Below are positions 23,769 to 34,649 of a stretch of DNA of 64,000 bases, piece after piece. Position 1 is the stretch's first letter. Every line of letters begins with the position of its first letter. The notes beneath the pieces were generated by a model. The model worked only from the letters and a program-made list of their open reading frames with translations, ran no database searches and was not told the DNA's origin. This stretch comes from Gaeumannomyces sp. JS-464 (lineage: Eukaryota > Ascomycota > Sordariomycetes > Magnaporthales > Magnaporthaceae). The stretch lies in contig NGZR01000009.1 of the NCBI GenBank assembly GCA_002197995.1, forward strand, positions 124,001 to 188,000. Direction: 5' to 3'. The position numbers and the translations under genes were made by a program.

Positions 23769-24416
23769 CGCGGCGAGAGGCGTGTCCCCTTGTATTTATT
23801 AATGATTGTTCCATATAAGCCGGCTCATTTGTTTTATCTTCCTTGGCATAGGTACCTACATAAAGGTTTAAGTTTTATTAGTAAGGACGGATAGGATGGG
23901 ATATTTGGTAAACCACGGGTGGTCGGACATATCGGGCGACCCCATACTGTTCGGGATTTGGGCTCAAGCGGAATGGACTTTGGGCGTCCCCTCGCTATTG
24001 CATTCAAGCGCTTTGCAAGCACTATTTCCTGTTGACGTTTGGCCTGCAATTTTTCTTTGTGACACGGCGTTCCGGTTCGGAACTGGAGCCTTAAAAGAAG
24101 ATACTTTGTTTTGTTCTGTTCAAAAAGAGAACATACTGAAGGGACCTAGGTGCGGAATGCCGCCCTCGCAAATAACAAATAGTGTTATTAAGATTATTCC
24201 CGACAGCTTGTGTTGAACTCTCGCAGTTAAAAGGGGACAGGACACACCAGTCCTTTCGATACTTGGATCTCGTAACGTCGTATAAAGGATGGCGCAATAA
24301 GATCCAAATCAAACAAGGAAACATTCGAAACCCTCCAGGTGTAGTAACGATGAGGCCGTTTACGCCAAAGACACCCCTCTCCATGGAAACTCATCTCCCC
24401 AGTTTCGCCTTCCTCG
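23769..24416. other. intergenic, no gene seen
   Basis: AT-richer 3' flank of the membrane-protein gene. No coding signal recognised. Confidence 0.45.
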
Positions 24417-25100
24417 TCAGAAGTCAGCGACGCGCACCGGCTGCCTCGCGGGCAGCGTCTCCTTGTCACACATTTCCGCCGGCGGCAGGGCAACACCTCC
24501 CCTCATATCGACCTCCCCGCCCGACGGCCTCCCCGCCAACGAGGACGCGGCCGACGACGACGCAGTGAGCGACGGCAACGTCTCGTCGCCGCCCTCGCCG
24601 CCTTCGACAAGCGGCGTGGGAGTCTCGGGTATGCTCTCCAGCGAGCAGCGGGATTTTGATGTCGCCGCCGCGTCGATCGGCCGGAGCGGCTCCTGCTCCT
24701 CCTCCAGCTCGTCAACCTCCATGATGGGCTCCGGCACGGGCGACCGGCGGTAGCCGCTCAGGGGGCTATCTGGCGGCACCGTCGTGACGGGGCTGCCGCT
24801 GCCGCCGCCGCTCCGGCCGCCAGATGCAGGGTTCGCGGTCGCGGCGCCCGCAGCTGACCGGGGTGGTGACCTGGGCGGGGTGAGCGGTGGTGGCCTCTTG
24901 TTGCTGCGGCCGCTGGTGGTGGCAGCGGCGTCGCGGCCGTGCAGGGATTGCAGAAGGTGCGCCGGGGGCCTGTCGGCGGCGAGGCAGACGGGGACCTCCG
25001 ACCTGCCGACCATGGCCAGTTCGTCACTGGGGTCCTCGTGGAGCTGGTGGTGTTTTGCAGGGCCCCTATACTCAAGCGTGTCAGACTCCGCGGGTTCCAT
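24417..25100 (-). CDS. possible hypothetical protein, 227 aa, low complexity
   Basis: An open frame of 227 codons starts MEPAESDTLEYRGPAKHH. Composition is coding-like: a Pro/Ser/Arg-rich middle (RPPPLTPPRSPPRSA), an acidic patch (MEVDELEEEQEPLRPID), and phospho-site-like SIPETPTPLVEGGEGGDE. No domain, signal peptide or membrane segment is recognised. The opposite strand at 24463-24753 has a serine-rich ORF that is the mirror of the same biased DNA. It might be the last exon of a longer gene, since the frame upstream is not closed by a clear promoter. Uncertain whether it is expressed. Confidence 0.4.
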   Translation of the reverse strand: MEPAESDTLEYRGPAKHHQLHEDPSDELAMVGRSEVPVCLAADRPPAHLLQSLHGRDAAATTSGRSNKRPPPLTPPRSPPRSAAGAATANPASGGRSGGGSGSPVTTVPPDSPLSGYRRSPVPEPIMEVDELEEEQEPLRPIDAAATSKSRCSLESIPETPTPLVEGGEGGDETLPSLTASSSAASSLAGRPSGGEVDMRGGVALPPAEMCDKETLPARQPVRVADF

Positions 25101-28100
25101 TGTGCCAGTCCGTGTGCGGCAAGGAAGGGAGGGAAGACATACACAAGCTTCCTCAGCGTGTGGAATTTGGAGCTCCCCATGTTTCTGTCTGGTGTAGTGT
25201 GGCCAACTAATCTAATCCGGTATGACTTCTAGGTGTCCCAACTGTCGCGGAGGGGAGGCTCTGTACTCGAGGAAATGGGAAGGGTTTTCACACAAGAAGA
25301 TTTCTAGAATGTGGATATATGGTCAAGGGAGGGTTGTACGCAGAGACTTGGCCGCGGGCGAGCGAAAAGGGGAGATGGGGCATCTTGTATCGAAAGCGAC
25401 TAGAGAGAAGACGTATGCGGCGATAGGAGTGGAGTGTTATAGGGTCCAAGGACGGCTTTGTCCAGGGATGCATCGAGATCAGGGCTTCCAGGGAAGGCGG
25501 GCTAAGGGCGCCTGGGGAAGATGCAGATTCTGTGTTGGCCTGGTTGGTGGTTGGCGACATTTCAAGATTTGGGGAGCCCATGACGTCAAGGGCTGGTCCG
25601 GCGAAACTTGTCGCTTGGCCCAATGTCGCTTAGGCCGACCCATCAGCCTGGCAGCGTGACCTCCGAGGAGAGAATCCGCAATTGGCTTTGTTTTTTATTT
25701 TTCTTTTTTTTTTATCCAGCAAGCGATCGCCAAGTTGCGTTCGCATGTTGGTTCAGTTACTTTCTTAGGAAGCCTGTCACTGCAACCGGGTCATTCAGAC
25801 TCAGGGTTCTGCGTTCCATCCGACCAACTCGATCGACGGTCCTGTCGCAGCTTCGTTGACGACGTGGCTGCGTGGTCGTCGCAGAAAATCCGGGGCGGTT
25901 AAATGATGATTGTCGGAGATGGGCCCGTGCTCGACAAGACCATGACGCGCGATCCAGCGCGACATTGTCGATGCTTGCGCGTCTGCGTTGAAGCATGTGT
26001 TTCCCGGGGCCCGCCCTTTGACTTTGTGCTAACGATTCCTTGGGGACTCCCACGACTCCCTAATAAGGGGTTACGTGTTTGCGAGAGGCATATCTTGGGG
26101 GAGCTTGAACGCGCTAGCAAAAGCCAATTGCCATGTGCTGGGAGCTTGTGATTCTCGGAAATACAAGACTTTGCCGATTGACAGGAGGTAGTTAGACAAA
26201 TCGGCGAATACGACACGTCGATATAATGCTTTCACTCGGGAGCGGCTGAATACAAATGTATGACAAGACACGATAATTACGACTATGAGAGACGGTAGGT
26301 AGGGAAGACCGCCGTGATGTTGTGGTTCCACAGATTTGCGGCGCTCGGATGACGCACAAGCTCGAGCCGAGCCCCTTTGCGTTCTCGTCTGGCGCGAGCG
26401 ACAAACACGTGGGCCTCGAGCTCTCGCCTGTCCCACTGTCCCAGGCATTTCTCCTCATTCTTACCACGCCTGGATCCAATGCGCAAAACCCCGACTCGCA
26501 AAATGTTTGGGCGACAGGGCTGCCGCTGCTTGCACCACGTGCAATCAGGAAGGTCGGGGGACTGGTCCAAAAGAAATCGGCTCCAAATCCGTCCCTGGCT
26601 GGCGGACCGGGGTGTCGCCTTGGCATATTAGATATGCTGGGAGGGACCTGGCTCTGTTTGTTCCTTGTCAACGCACCTTCCGAAAAGGATCATGGCTGTT
26701 TGGTTTGCCAGAATATTTTTGATGAGCATAGGTCCATTGCTGACCACGGCCCCATCATAGGGGAAGGCGCACCAGCCCGACCTCGGAACCTCAAGATGCA
26801 CCTCAGAGCAGCTTGATAGCTGTTGGTCGAGGCGAGGAGCTACACCTACCTACGGTGTGACGAAACATTAATAGAACATGCGCGGATGGATAGAGCAAAA
26901 CGCAGGTACGAGAAACAGCCCAACATTTGTCGCTTGGATAATAAAACAGCCCGAAATTTCGATGGAGCTCGTACCGCGCAACCGGGCCACCAGCAAGCCA
27001 CCCGGCGGCTTCGGAAAGGCGCTCTCCGAGCTGAGGAGCCGCCCGCTTTCAGTGTGGATGGATGGGAATCCCTGTTTGTGTGGCTGTCTGCCCAGCTCGG
27101 TTTTATCGACGCGGGAGTGCTGGACGGTCCGGGTAGGTGCTTGCACGCAAATGCAATTTGTCTCGTCAATCCCGTGACGGGTCTGGAGCTGGTTATTCCA
27201 TGGACGGGACGGGAGTGGCCATTGACCGGTACGGGAAAACAAAAACCACCTAGCTAGGTAGGTACTGTAGGTGCCCAGCCAGCAGCGCCTTCCCCGTCGC
27301 AATTCGATAGCGCCGACCTGGTGGCGGCGGGCTCGGCTGGATGCGTTGACATCAGCCCACCGGCGCGCCTTCCTCTTTCCGGAAGCTGGCTGAGGGGTGA
27401 GTCGTGCGTGCCCGCTCGCCAACGCGGACGGCTAAAAAGAGAAGTCTCGGCACCAAGACCCACGATAAGCCAGCCACTCACATGGCGCCTTTTCCTTGAC
27501 CTCTGTTCTTCCTTTGGTACCACCACAGAAGGAGAAAAGTGATAGGCTGAAGTCGCCTGGCCGTGAGGAGTAACCAACGGCTTGGTCCTTTTCCCCCCAT
27601 TTTTCCCTCCCCCTCATGCCATCCCCGCCCTTCAAAGCTTTGCCAACCCCTGGCGGATGGCAAAAATATCGAGCCGGGTGTCGCTCGCATCTCCGAGTGG
27701 ATGGGATGGGGCCCCGCTGCCGCATGGCAAGCTCCCATAGGTGGATTTCTGCTTTTCTACGAGGCGACCGTTGTCGATTCGATTCCCTCAGAACGGGACG
27801 TGAACTTCAACCAAGCGAGTCCTGTCTCTCCACGCGAGGGCTGGGCTGGCTGCTGGTCAGTCAGTTTCCCTGCCGTGGTTGCGCAATTTGCTGGCCCCTG
27901 CCCCAATGTTCCACTTTCCAGGCCGGCTCCCCCTTGCACGCTCCCACGCTGGGCAGGGCCGGCAGCAAACAGCAAACGAGGGCCTCACCGAATCCGCCTG
28001 CAGCCTCTGCCCACCACCACCACCATCGCACCCTAAGCTGACCCCAGCCTTTTTCACGGCCCGGATCAATATTGGCTGTGGGGCCCCCTTTCTTTGGCTT

Positions 28101-28508
28101 TTGCCCTTCTCGGGCAGGTCCTCAGCGCACGCCTGCAGCCAAAATTGCCCAGGCCCAGAAGATACCCGACTTGCGCCCACTACCAAGACTTTTCGCTCCC
28201 ACGCGATGGATGTCCACTGTCCCGGGGGTTGCAATCGTTTTTCTCCTCCGTCGGGCTGAGCGGCCTGTCAGGGGAGGAGGGTGGTATGGATGGCATGGGA
28301 CGGGGAGAACCAGGCCAGGTACACACACCATTCCCATGTACCTACATATATCGCCAGGCACACCCTCTTCCCCGTCACTCCTCGCTCCTCTCCTTTTTTC
28401 CCTCCCTCAGCCCAGCTCAGATCCACGGTTCGCATCCGCTAGATCCCGTTCGACAGGAATCTCAACACACCGAACACCTTTCAGCCAACTCCCCAAACCT
28501 CCCTCACA
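25101..28508. other. 3.4 kb without a recognisable gene
   Basis: Many short ORFs in all frames, none with a family motif or a convincing start and intron pattern. A TAGGT/ACCTA run occurs at about 27246-27270. The last ~200 nt are CT-rich with an ACATATAT element near 28345 and probably form the promoter and leader of the gene at 28509. Confidence 0.5.
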
Positions 28509-28995
28509 ATGAAGGTCGCCGCTGTCCTGTCCCTCGTGTCCCTGGCTGTTGCCAGCGTCATCGAGAAGCGCGAGTGTGCCGGCAACAACTGCAACCGTGC
28601 CATCACCGGCACCCGTGACGGCCTCCCTCCCATGTCGCTGCGCTCGGCCGACTGCTCCAGCTTCATGAAGACCACCGTCACTCCCAAGGCGGCGTAAGCT
28701 ACAATACCCACTTGCGCTTTTCGTGTTTGCAACAACAACGCTAACTCGCCCTCCTAGCACCGTCACCGTTACCGTCGAGGCTGAGGGCACCCTCGCTGCC
28801 AAGCGCGACGCCGTCCTGGAGATCCGCCAGGCCACCGTTGTCCCCTCGGTCCTGCCCACCTACGCCACCCAGTGCTCGGGCGCTCCCGCCTACTCCTCGG
28901 CCTGCAGCTGCTTCGGCATCACTGGCACCGTCACCACCGCCCCGACCCCCACCGTCACTGTCACCACCACCATCGACTACTGCGAGGACCTGTAA
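28509..28995 (+). CDS. small secreted cysteine-rich protein, 140 aa
   Basis: Two exons (28509-28693 and 28758-28995) are joined across a textbook intron: GTAAGC donor, GCTAACTC branch point, TAG acceptor, 64 nt. The start CTCACAATGAAG is a good fungal context. MKVAAVLSLVSLAVASVIEKR gives a signal peptide followed by a possible Kex2 site (KR). The mature part has seven cysteines: C-x5-C and ADCSSF in the first half, then ATQCSGAPAYSSACSCFGI and a final IDYC. It is rich in Thr/Val/Ser. The CSSF and YSSACSCxGI blocks recur in many secreted ascomycete proteins of unknown function. It could be a wall-associated protein or an effector. The gene is intact, unlike many of its neighbours. Existence is nearly certain; role is unknown. 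Confidence 0.88.
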
Positions 28996-29439
28996 ACGGT
29001 TCGTCGCTGCGTTTGGGTGGGCGAAGGGCGGAGGCTGGGGGACCTGGTCTTGGTCTCTTCCACATCTCATGGATTATGTCTCGGGAATCGGTCTGATCCG
29101 ATCTGATCTGATCTGGAAAGTGGGTAGGGGAGAGTAACTTTTTTCGGAAGGGCGGGTCTCTCCCCATGTACCGTGGGACATGGAACCATGGCTGCTTTCA
29201 TCTGTCGGGATCTTCATCCCACATGGAGCAGCTGGAGATATCGGCCGCTGACGATCCTTGACCCATCTCAACCCATCTTCTGGCGACTGGGATTTCTCCA
29301 CCCGAGTCTTGCCGCGAGGACCAACAGGACAGAAACACAAGATAAACAAGAAGGGTTCCCACTTTCCGCAAACAAATAGCCATGGAATCAGCCCTCGCTC
29401 CAGTAGGCGCCGACTACCTACCTAATCATAGATGACCGT

Positions 29440-30480
29440 GGCCGGGGGGACTTTGGCTTTTAGAGCGTGCTATTCTCATGATGGATGATAATTGAGATAG
29501 ACTTGTGATGAAGGAAAAGATAATTAAATTCGATGTAAATGATAATGATTGAATACACTTGGATCCATTATTCTTTGGCTCACGCCACTCCCTTTCTTCT
29601 CTTCTTAACTGTCGTGGTTTTCGTCAACTCGGTCGTGGCCAGCCCTATCACCACTGCAATGTCCGAGTGCCTCGAGAACATAAAATATACAGCGGGGACA
29701 AAAACACCGACTGATTTTGGTTCGGCAAATTGATCCACTCGTTTAAGGATTAACTTCACGAAAGCGCTGCGCGAGCAAAAGGAGTTAAAAAGTAGCAGAA
29801 AAAATATATACGTAATTTGATGCTATCGATTTACTTAATAGCAAAAATGTGTATAAATTGAAGATGAATTGATGATGTAGGAATGCGTTAAAGTAAAGGC
29901 GTGATTTGCGGCGTGGTGGGGAAAATGAAAAATCCGTCGATACTTTTGTCCTCCGACTGTCTGTCGTATAACTTAGAAAGGAAGTAGACGACCAAACTCT
30001 GGGTGCAATGGGTTGCAGTTGCCAAACAGTACTGGATAGAAGTAAACCAGCTCGGGTGGTGCCTTTGCATGATCTGGCAGATATCCTCTCGTATGCAGCT
30101 AGGAACCCGGCCGGAGGTTCTTTTAATATCACCCAAGCAAATGGCTCGATCGGGTCGACTTCCCGTACCTGGTTAAATAAGACAACCAACTAGGGAGAGG
30201 TGGGTCCCTAGGGAAATGCAGCCATCCCATAATGTGACGTGATGCGAAGAGTGGCAAGCTTGAGCTTGTCAAGTCGCCGAAATGCGCCGCATTGCACATG
30301 TTTACATCTCCCGTACCGATCGTCCCCATCCTTTCAACGCCCTCGCCTTGAAGGACGGGCACGTCGGGCAACAAAAAAAAAAAAAAAGCAGTTTCGAGAC
30401 TTGTTTCCACAAACGGCTACAAAGTGAACGTTCGGTTTTCGCTCAACACAATAGTTGCCACGAACGCTAATTTTTATTTT
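29440..30480. other. AT-rich island, no intact gene
   Basis: Base composition falls sharply against the GC-rich surroundings, with runs such as AAAAAATATATACGTAATTT near 29800 and a poly-A run near 30374. ORFs here are short and carry no recognisable domain. It may be a mutated (RIP-affected) repeat or plain AT-rich spacer. It borders the decayed chitinase gene. Confidence 0.5.
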
Positions 30481-31729
30481 GAAATAACCGGTGACAGGAA
30501 AATGCGCTCAGCTCATACTCCCTGGGCCGGGAAGGATCCGTCACCGATTAAGGGAATCCTGTCATATCTATCGACAGGTTGGGGAGCTCGGCTTCTATAA
30601 TCCTGAGGGTTTCCATAACGGTAGCGGACAGCTCGCCGGTTCTCACGGCCCAGAGCCTCCTCATATCTCGTATAACTATGTTGCACTCGTTCCGTATGTG
30701 GTTAATCAACCAAGGATAGAAGTCCCGGATCCACTCTCTCCAGAAACCGGCCATGTCGATCTGGTCGTTGGGGTTGATCTGGTTCCAGGTGAGGTCTCCA
30801 TGCTGCCACTGGCTGTGGATATCCATGAGGACGTTGGCCAGGAAGCTGTTCACGTCCCTAGGGGCGCGCAAGTTGAGGTACTTGACCACTGCGATAGCCT
30901 CTCTGATTCGGACCAGGAGATGGTTCACATGCTTCGGGTCGAGGCTCGCTATCAAGGCATTATACTTGCCGTCATGCACCAGCTTTTGCCCCCTCGATAA
31001 CTAGCACCGCACCGGCAAAGGGCGAGGTTGTTAGCGATTGAGGGACATTAATGCCAAGGGAAGGGAGAGGCTTGTTGCGCCTCATATTTACTTACCCAGC
31101 CCTTTATGGCGTTGATATTCTTAGATAAGAGGGAGAAGTTCCGAGTGTTAGATATGCTCCCCAGACATTCCATTACCCTTTGTAGCAACCGGTGGTCTTG
31201 GAAGTCATCGGCTATGGGTGGAGGATTTGATAGCACATGCATGGTCCGAGCCTGTCTGAAGAAGCTGACAGTGACACTTCCGGTTGTGGCCGTGGCTCCG
31301 CTCCGTAGTCTGGTTGGTTTATCATAATATTAATCGCTTGGCTTGGCAGCTTACAAGAATCCTGCCATACGTAACAAGACTTTTGGTGGGAGAGGGGCGG
31401 GCCGTAATGCTCCGGGTATGTCTTACACTCCTGCAGCTGCATTCTCGAGGAAAGTGGCGATGAGGTTGCCATCAAAAGGATGTTCGACTTACGAATCCAG
31501 AGTTAGCGATGGTCACAACGGAAGGCTGGGAAAAGCGAGAGAAAAGGCTACGCTTGCTGTGAGGTCCAGCACTCACCTTCGTAAACACGGACGCCGTCGG
31601 TTGCTGCGGTTGCTAATTGAAGGTTGGTGCAGTCGTCGGGGTTTTCGAAGCCGATGGCTTCAAAGAATATCGGGTGGTTGTAAGGCCATCGACTGGGCGG
31701 GTCGTACTTCAAACGCATGCAAGCCAGTT

Positions 31730-31871
31730 AGAAAAAGGAAAACGAAAAAGGAGGGGAAAAAAAGGGAGGAAAAAAAGGGGGAGGAAAAAAAAAGGGGGGG
31801 GGGGGGGAAGAGGGAAAAAAAAACAGGAAAAAACAAACAGGAAAAAGAGGAAGAAAAAAAGGGAAAGGGAA
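31730..31871 (+). repeat. purine tract with G14 run, intronic in the chitinase relic
   Basis: About 140 nt of almost pure A/G, including fourteen G in a row (31794-31807). On the chitinase strand it is a long pyrimidine tract inside the intron whose donor GTAAGT is at 31891-31896. It may be a slippage-expanded polypyrimidine tract, and it is also the kind of stretch prone to assembly error. Confidence 0.75.
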
Positions 31872-32902
31872 TAATAGCTCGATAGGTTGGACTTACTGGG
31901 GGCAGATTGAGCTCTATGGTGATATATCCTGATGCGGCTTGCGGATCCGGAATCTTCGCACGATATTGCCGACGTGTTCTCTTCTGCAGAGTGCCGGATG
32001 TGGCGTCGTCCAGGAGCAAAGGGACCTCCCGCCTTTGAAAGATGCTAGCAGGACCTGGAGCCGCCTCGCCGCCGCATTCAAGATCTCCCTTGTCCAGGTC
32101 CCGCTCGCAGGACCCCTTGGCGCAAGTGATCTGCCTCGAGCCGCCGGCTCGGCCATTCCATGTGTAAGGGCTACATATGATGTCGTGGCATACGTCGATC
32201 GGACCCCGTCGGCGCCATTCGGGTGTCTGCTGAGCGAAGGGCTTCAGTTTTGATATCCTGAGGTTCGGCCACTTGTCTCCGATGGACTTGTCCCAGATTT
32301 CCTGCAGCGCCTCCTGCAAGGCCGAAGTGCCCACCGCGGCGAGCAGTTCCAGGCAAATGCCCTCAGTTTTCTCCTGGCCTGGCCTCGTCGCCCGTCCGAC
32401 CAGCTCGTGAGCCCCTGCCACGCTTGAGGAAGAAGCCGTCCTGCTCTACAGGAGGGTGCCAGGGTTGGCGCAGACCGGGTTCTCCATGAAAAGCCCCAGT
32501 GCCTTCTTATACTGTCCAACCTTCTCGTCCTCGAAGTGGACGATGTCGTAGTAGCTGAGCACGCAGCAGTAAGCTTTGGCACCACTTTTGCAGCCGGGAG
32601 CCTTGGTGTCAAGAGTGACGAGCACGCGGTCGCTCGGGCAGTTGCTGTGGCAGAAGCCATCGCTGGAATCCCTTAGGCCGTAGTCGAACCATGCACAATC
32701 GGAAAACGTGGCCTTCTTGTAACTGGCGTCGTAGCATGTGATTCGGTTGTCGAGCGTAACCTCCGTGTTCCACGACAATGGGGGCGTCCCGTAAGCACAT
32801 ATGGCACCCCCGGTAGTACTGGGCGACCACATGGCGGTACTTCCGGCAGGTCGCCTTTCCGTTCGAGATGGGACACTCCTGGTTGTCGAGGTAAAGGGGG
32901 TA

Positions 32903-32966
32903 TGACACGGTCTGGCGCGGCCTGGTACGGTCTGGCACGGTCTGGCACGAGTTGGCACGAGCTGGC
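32903..32966 (+). repeat. 10-bp tandem repeat, about six imperfect copies
   Basis: Units of the form TCTGGCACGG repeat with period 10 (variants TCTGGCGCGG, CCTGGTACGG, GTTGGCACGA). They interrupt the C-terminal cysteine-rich part of the chitinase relic between the ASSCQ and QECPISNGK blocks, where family members have no such repeat. Confidence 0.75.
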
Positions 32967-34649
32967 CTTCCTGTAAAGTATCATGGACGTCGTGTCGGTG
33001 GTGTAGCAGGCCGACTGGATGTCAAAGTTGGAGCAGAAGTCCGAGTTGCCTGCAATCTCGACCTGCCCGCCAGGGACAAGCTGGGGCCGCGCATGACGTT
33101 GTTGTGGCCGTACCACCCGCGCTTGAGCAGAGTTTGGCTAGAGAGACAGCAGAAGGTGCGGCCTCTGCCCCAGCAGGTGGTACCGTCGTACATTCCCTCG
33201 CTATCACGCGCGTCGCCGTCAGTCCGCCGGACGTAGATCCAGCCGCTGGGGGAGGACTCGCCGCAGTTCATCCACCTGCACTGGGGGATCGTGATTTCGT
33301 CTATCCTATAGGGGTCGCTCGAATCGTCTTTGGCGGGGAGGGGCAAGATCTTGCGGTTGGCCACCCTGCCGAGCGCCTTGTTGTACTTGGCGTCCTTGGT
33401 ATCGTGGCTGATGGCCTAGACCATGAGGCCGCCCAGGCCATGCTCTGCGCGTACTCGGACTCGAGCTTGAGCGTCTCTTCATCGCCACGCGCCACCCACT
33501 AATGACCCCAGACGGCAACCTTGACGGCCCCTCCTTGTAGAGCCTGGGAGCGACGCCATGCTTTTTGACCAGCGCGTCGATATTTGAGTTGAGCAAGATG
33601 CCGACCTCGTTGCTGCGTGCGCCCTGCTCTGTCCCCGACTCGAAGGTACAGCCGGGCTCAACACGAGACGGATTCGTGATGGTGAAGAAATGGCCATAGA
33701 AGCCCAGGCCTATGATTAACATCCCCGGATCAATGTCATTGCGCCAGATGAGGTCCAAGGCCTGGTCGATCTCGGTCAGGTTGGTGTGTGCGTTCAAAAA
33801 GGCGCCTGTGAATTTGTTGCCCTTGTCCCATGTACCGTGCAGGTCGTAGGACCTGTTGTGTCGCGTTAGTTTCTGGACTGCGTGATGCCTGGATGGCCAG
33901 CGAGGGGGATGGCACTGACATGACGTTAAACCAGTTGATCGACTCGGACTGCGTGTGCGTCATGCGCTTTTCAGTGGCTTATGTATCGAGGTAGGGGGCT
34001 ACCTAGGTAGGTTGCTTGTACTAATCAACGCTTTGAGGTCAAAATGCTGAAGATACCAGAACGATGCGGGGATTGTGATGGAGATCCCCTTGTTGACAGC
34101 CGACAGGGAGTCTCGAAGACGAGCAATGAACTTGGGGAAGTTGGCAAAGTCCACGCCTTGGCCACCCCTGTCATCCGCCCCTGGATATTCCCAGTCCAGG
34201 TCCAAGCCGTCGAAGCCGTATGTGGACATGAACGAGATCAACGACTGGATGAAGACTCTCTGGCGGGGGAACGAGGCTGCGAGGACCGAGAAGGTGGTGC
34301 GAGTGGGACCGGGGTTGCTGAAGGTCCAGCCTCCAAGAGCCACAAAGATCTTAAAGTCGGGGTTCTTTCTCTTGAGCAGCATCAGGCGCTTGTATATGTT
34401 GATGTCTGAGTCGAGCGTAGGAGTGATCCTAAAGGCTTTGGGGTCGGTGGTGGCAAAAGCGAAGTTGATGTGGGTGTAGACGCCGGCGGGTGTCTGCTCT
34501 GGCCCAAATGCATTGCACGCCCGGCCCGACACCGCAGTATCCGATGACTCGGCGGATGCCGTTGTTTTTTGGAGCAGGTCTTGTGCTCTACTTTGCGGTC
34601 GCTGCAGAAGTCCTTGGTTGTCTGGGAATCTGTGGGTTAGCGAGATGGC

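Larger units (their letters stand above)
30548..34645 (-). pseudogene. degenerate class V (GH18, subgroup C) chitinase
   Basis: This is a GH18 chitinase of the long killer-toxin-like subgroup C. Order on the minus strand: remnant of a chitin-binding type 1 domain (TTKDFCSDRKVEHKTC, about 34570-34630), then GH18 with GVYTHINFAFAT and an intact catalytic DGLDLDWEYP (Glu codon 34188-34190). An intron at 33853-33919 (GTCAGT, ACTAAC, CAG) lies between NVM and SYDLHGTWD. Next come cysteine-rich C-terminal blocks (GTTCWGRGRTFCC, PGCKSGAKAYCC) and the long tail ending at 30548. Breakage is heavy: several frame changes, TAG at 33499-33501 and 33416-33418 where the family has Gln and Trp, TAG near 32446, and a short tandem repeat inserted near 32930. 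The usual N-terminal LysM part is absent. I judge this non-functional as a full enzyme, though the catalytic barrel itself keeps its motif. Confidence 0.85.

Noticed and set aside
24463..24753. 96-codon serine-rich plus-strand ORF
   Set aside because: Mirror of the Pro/Ser-rich minus ORF at 24417-25100, which is longer and has a better start; neither is certain.
29785..30189. 134-codon minus ORF in the AT-rich island as a possible transposon piece
   Set aside because: No transposase or reverse-transcriptase motif visible; kept only as an AT-rich island.
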